A stretch of 54,435 nucleotides of DNA from Allomyces macrogynus ATCC 38327. Its lineage: Eukaryota; Blastocladiomycota; Blastocladiomycetes; Blastocladiales; Blastocladiaceae. The DNA is taken from contig GG745339.1 in NCBI GenBank assembly GCA_000151295.1, positions 1,092,790-1,147,224 on the forward strand, written 5' to 3'. Each line of letters opens with the position of its first letter. The stretch's first letter is position 1. Position numbers and translations under genes: made by a program. Below the pieces are notes generated by a model. It saw nothing but the letters and a program-made list of their open reading frames with translations, was not told where the DNA came from and did not search any database. Positions 51,574 through 54,435 of the stretch are shown here, piece after piece.

Positions 51574-54435
51574 ATGGCCGCCCTGGGCAGCGCAAGCATC
51601 GGCAGCAACATCGCCATGGACGACCAGCCGTCGCCCTCGTCATCGACTTTCTCCATGTCGGTCGACTCGCTCGGCACGCCCACGCCCGGACCCGCCGCGC
51701 CCAATGCGTCCCCCGCACCGCCCGCACCCGCCGTGGTCGCGCCGGGCCCGCCCTTAATTCTTGATCGCCGCAAGCGCACGAGCCAGGTGCGCGCGGTTGC
51801 CGTCCCTGCCTCCACGTCCGACGAATGACGTTCGACAAATGACGTCCGACAAATGATTTGTTCCGATTGTTTGACCCCTTGTCCTCTATTCTTCCGCGGG
51901 TGGGTGGCGCTAATATAGGCGTGCGAGTCGTGTCGCCGCCGCAAAGTACGCGCCGTTGTTTTCTTGCACCAGACCCAGGTTCACTTGTTTGCTCACTTGT
52001 CGAGATTTTGATTCTCCTCCATCAGGTCAAGTGTGACGGCGGCCTCCCGTGCCGCCATTGCCTCGAATTCCAATTGGACTGTTCGTACGTCGCCTCGTCC
52101 AAGCGCCGCGCCCGCACCGAGGCCGCGACCGGCCCCACCGCTGCGCCCGATGAAGACACGTCGGCGACGGCCCCGGCCCCGCCACAAGACGCGTCCGCGG
52201 ACACCGCGGCACCGCCAGAAGGTGCTGCGCCAGCACCGGCGTCCAAGCGCGCCGCACGCCCACGTCGTCGGCGTCGTCCGGCAGAGCAGGTCACTAGCGG
52301 GACCCCAACCCCGCCGTCGAGCGGTTCCGCGTCGCCCGCACCCAATGGCAATGCGCTCCCGCCGCCGCCGACGCAGCCGAGTCCGGCCTACTCTCTCCAC
52401 CCGGCGCCACCCGGCCTGGGTGGGTCGCGTCTGCACGCGGTGCGCCCGTCGACGGCCGAGGATATCGAGGAACTCAACGAGAACATGACGCTGATGGTCT
52501 CGCTCGACCCGACGGGGTCCGGCGCACATTCGTTCTCGCAGCTCGGCCACTCGACGGGCCTGCACCTGTTGCGCGGGTGGTCGCAGGCGTTCAACCCGAA
52601 CAGTGTGCTGTATATCCAGACGCACTTCCAGGGCCGGTTGAACGCGCGGCAACTCGCGCGCGAGCAGCAGCTGTTCCCGCCGCGCGCTTTTGTCACGACC
52701 ATGCTCGACATTTACTTCAACACGATGCACCCGTGGATTCCGATCTTGCAGCGGTCGACGATCGAGCGCGAGCTTGGCAAGCCCGAGCCGCACTACCTGT
52801 TGCTCTATTCGGTGCTCGCGACGGCCACGTCGATTTTCGAGCGCATGCACAACGTGACCATCATGACGCAGCCGCGCGGCACGCTGCTCCTGAGCTCCTA
52901 CTTTGCCGAAAAGGTGCTGCGCATGACGCACTCGACGCTCGTTGCGCTCGTGCACCAGGTCGAATCGGTGCAGGCGTTGCTGCTCATGGTGTTGAGTTTC
53001 TTGCATGCGCCTGCCGTCCCGTGGGTTCTGAGTGGCACGGCGCTGCGTATTGCCCAAGATCTTGGACTCCACCTTGATCTAAGAGCGGCTCCGTATCAGC
53101 ATGTGGAGCGGTGTATTCCGACGTGGGGCAAGACGTGGGCGCTTGCGTATGCCGTCGATCGCATGGTCTCGCTGCTCAGTGGGCGGCCGCTGATGTGTAT
53201 TTATCCTTCTCTATTGCTTCTGTTGCTGCTGCTGTTTTCATGGTGGATGGGAGGGTGTTCGTGGTTGCGATGGGATTGCTGAATTGACGCGTGCGGCACC
53301 CGCTACCCACCGCTTAGTCCACGACGGCGATTATTTCCTGACGACCGACGTGTTCACCAAGACGCCCGACAATTTGGCCAAGTACCCGGAGAGCGTGCTG
53401 GTCGAGCCTGACTCGTTTTTCGTCCAGTACGCTCTTTCTGATCCCCCTCTTCTTTCGCAATCAGGAATCTAACGCTTCGCGCACCGTCATCACAGAATGG
53501 TCAAGCTTATGGACATTACGGGCAAAATTGGGAGGTCGGTGAACTGCATAGAATTGCGGCGGCAACTACCCTACACTCTCCCGGAGCTGCACGCAATGTT
53601 ATCCGAATACCGCCGCGCGCTGCCCGCGTCCCGACATTTCCCACCGCATGGCCTCGATTCGGGCCACCGCGAGTACCAAATGAACGCGTTCCTGTCGATG
53701 CTCTACCTGTCGGCCGTCGTCTCGCTCTACCGGCCGCTGTGCACGGCACGCTCGACCGTCATCGAGTCTCCACTCAAGGACCAGTACCTGGCGCTCATCG
53801 ACGCATCGGCGACGTCGATGCTCGAAGTCCTCGAAGCCGTTGGCGGGGAGGGCAAGGAAGTCGGCTTATTCCCGCACCTGCCGTACCTGTCATGCATGAT
53901 CCTCGGGTGCCTGGTCCTCGTCGTCATCAACGACCCGGCGGCCAAACCGCGCGCTTTGCACTCGATCGACCGGCTCGATGCGATTCTCGCCGCGGCGTCA
54001 CGCCCCTGGCCCAATTCGGCCATTTTCCAACACATTGCGCGCGACGTCAAGGCGCGCATGCTCGACCAGCCGGGCGCGACGCACGAATTGGCCGCGCAAA
54101 TCTTCCAGGTCATGGAACTGACCAACGTGAATGCGGCAACGGTCACGGACTTGCTCGACGAATCCGCGCGGGACCAGCACCGCGTCACGCACGCGCGCGC
54201 GCACGAGTACATGGCGCGTCACGCGGCGGCGGTCGCGGTCCTTGGGCACGAGGGCGCGACGTCGCCGTCGGAACTGGCCGCGCTCGTGCAGGCGGCGCCG
54301 CCGCACCCGCCGCCCGAGTGGCCGCTGGCCGAATTGCTGGCGAGTATGTCGCCCGTGGCCCCACCGCAGACGGCGGAGCCGGCGGCCGCGACGGACCCGA
54401 GTCCGCCGCCGTTACCCGTGTTCCGGATTTATTGG
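51574..54435 (+). CDS. Zn2Cys6 fungal transcription factor, 3' partial
   Basis: Exons 51574-51786, 51919-51945, 52026-53196, 53318-53426 and 53496->54435, at least 820 aa, running off the window. Introns are 132, 80, 121 and 69 nt. The zinc cluster is assembled over three exons: 'RRKRTSQ' | 'ACESCRRRK' | 'VKCDGGLPCRHC...C', giving C-x2-C-x6-C-x5-C-x2-C-x6-C. The middle exon has only 27 nt. Ala/Pro-rich linkers with an Arg patch (RAARPRRRRRPAEQ) follow, then the fungal-specific transcription factor (middle homology) domain: 'YFNTMHPWIPILQRSTIERE', 'VQALLLMVLSFLHAP', 'ALRIAQDLGLHLDL', 'WALAYAVDRMVSLLSGRPLM'. Nuclear, presumably dimeric, binding CGG-type sites; target pathway unknown. ATG 51574 was chosen for its context; ATG 51397 is in frame and possible. 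Confidence 0.9.

Overview
The window is nuclear DNA of a GC-rich fungus that very probably makes flagellated zoospores; Blastocladiomycota (Allomyces/Catenaria-like) is my best guess, by inference. Fungal signs are a Zn2Cys6 regulator with a fungal-specific transcription factor domain, an Msn2/4-type C2H2 factor and fungal-style gene density. Zoosporic, early-diverging signs are a single-domain CatSper-like cation channel, a Mortierella-like front-end delta-5 desaturase and an EDC4/Ge-1 gene. Introns are mostly 62-90 nt, with GTACGT, GTGCGT or GTATGT donors, CTGAC/CTAAC branch-like sites and pyrimidine-CAG/TAG acceptors. I used these, with protein-family continuity and phase arithmetic, to assemble the exon models below.

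Layout from left to right: GID4 ubiquitin-ligase receptor (5' partial, +); tRNA-Leu(CAA) (-); kelch/transmembrane protein (-); sodium:solute symporter (-); protein with two ADFQxALxxWR motifs (-); EDC4 decapping scaffold (+); RING-H2 protein (+); delta-5 fatty acid desaturase (-); small unknown protein (+); THP3/LENG8 SAC3-domain protein (-); unknown coiled-coil protein (+); tRNA-Ser with an unusual ACU anticodon (-); CatSper-like channel (-); second tRNA-Leu(CAA) (+); DHHC palmitoyltransferase (+); PH-like/tail-anchored protein (-); Msn2/4-like zinc-finger factor (-); tandem array of four monoacylglycerol-lipase-like paralogs (+; two intact, two broken); USP7/UBP15 deubiquitinase (-); eIF3c (-); short-chain dehydrogenase (-); Zn2Cys6 transcription factor running off the right edge (+).

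There is no operon-like logic. Genes are independent housekeeping, signalling and regulatory units, with several divergent pairs sharing 470-940 bp spacers. Loose themes are ubiquitin (GID4, RING-H2, USP7), mRNA life (EDC4, THP3, eIF3c) and lipids (desaturase, lipase array, palmitoyltransferase).

The most striking observation is the palmitoyltransferase. Its catalytic Asp-His-His-Cys-Pro-Trp segment is spread over three consecutive micro-exons of 8, 9 and 9 nt. Other points to check are the tRNA-Ser(ACU), the lipase array in which two copies carry a TAG at the same ancestral Trp codon, a 37-nt intron (or frameshift) in EDC4, and a perfect 17-bp hairpin near 8.5 kb.
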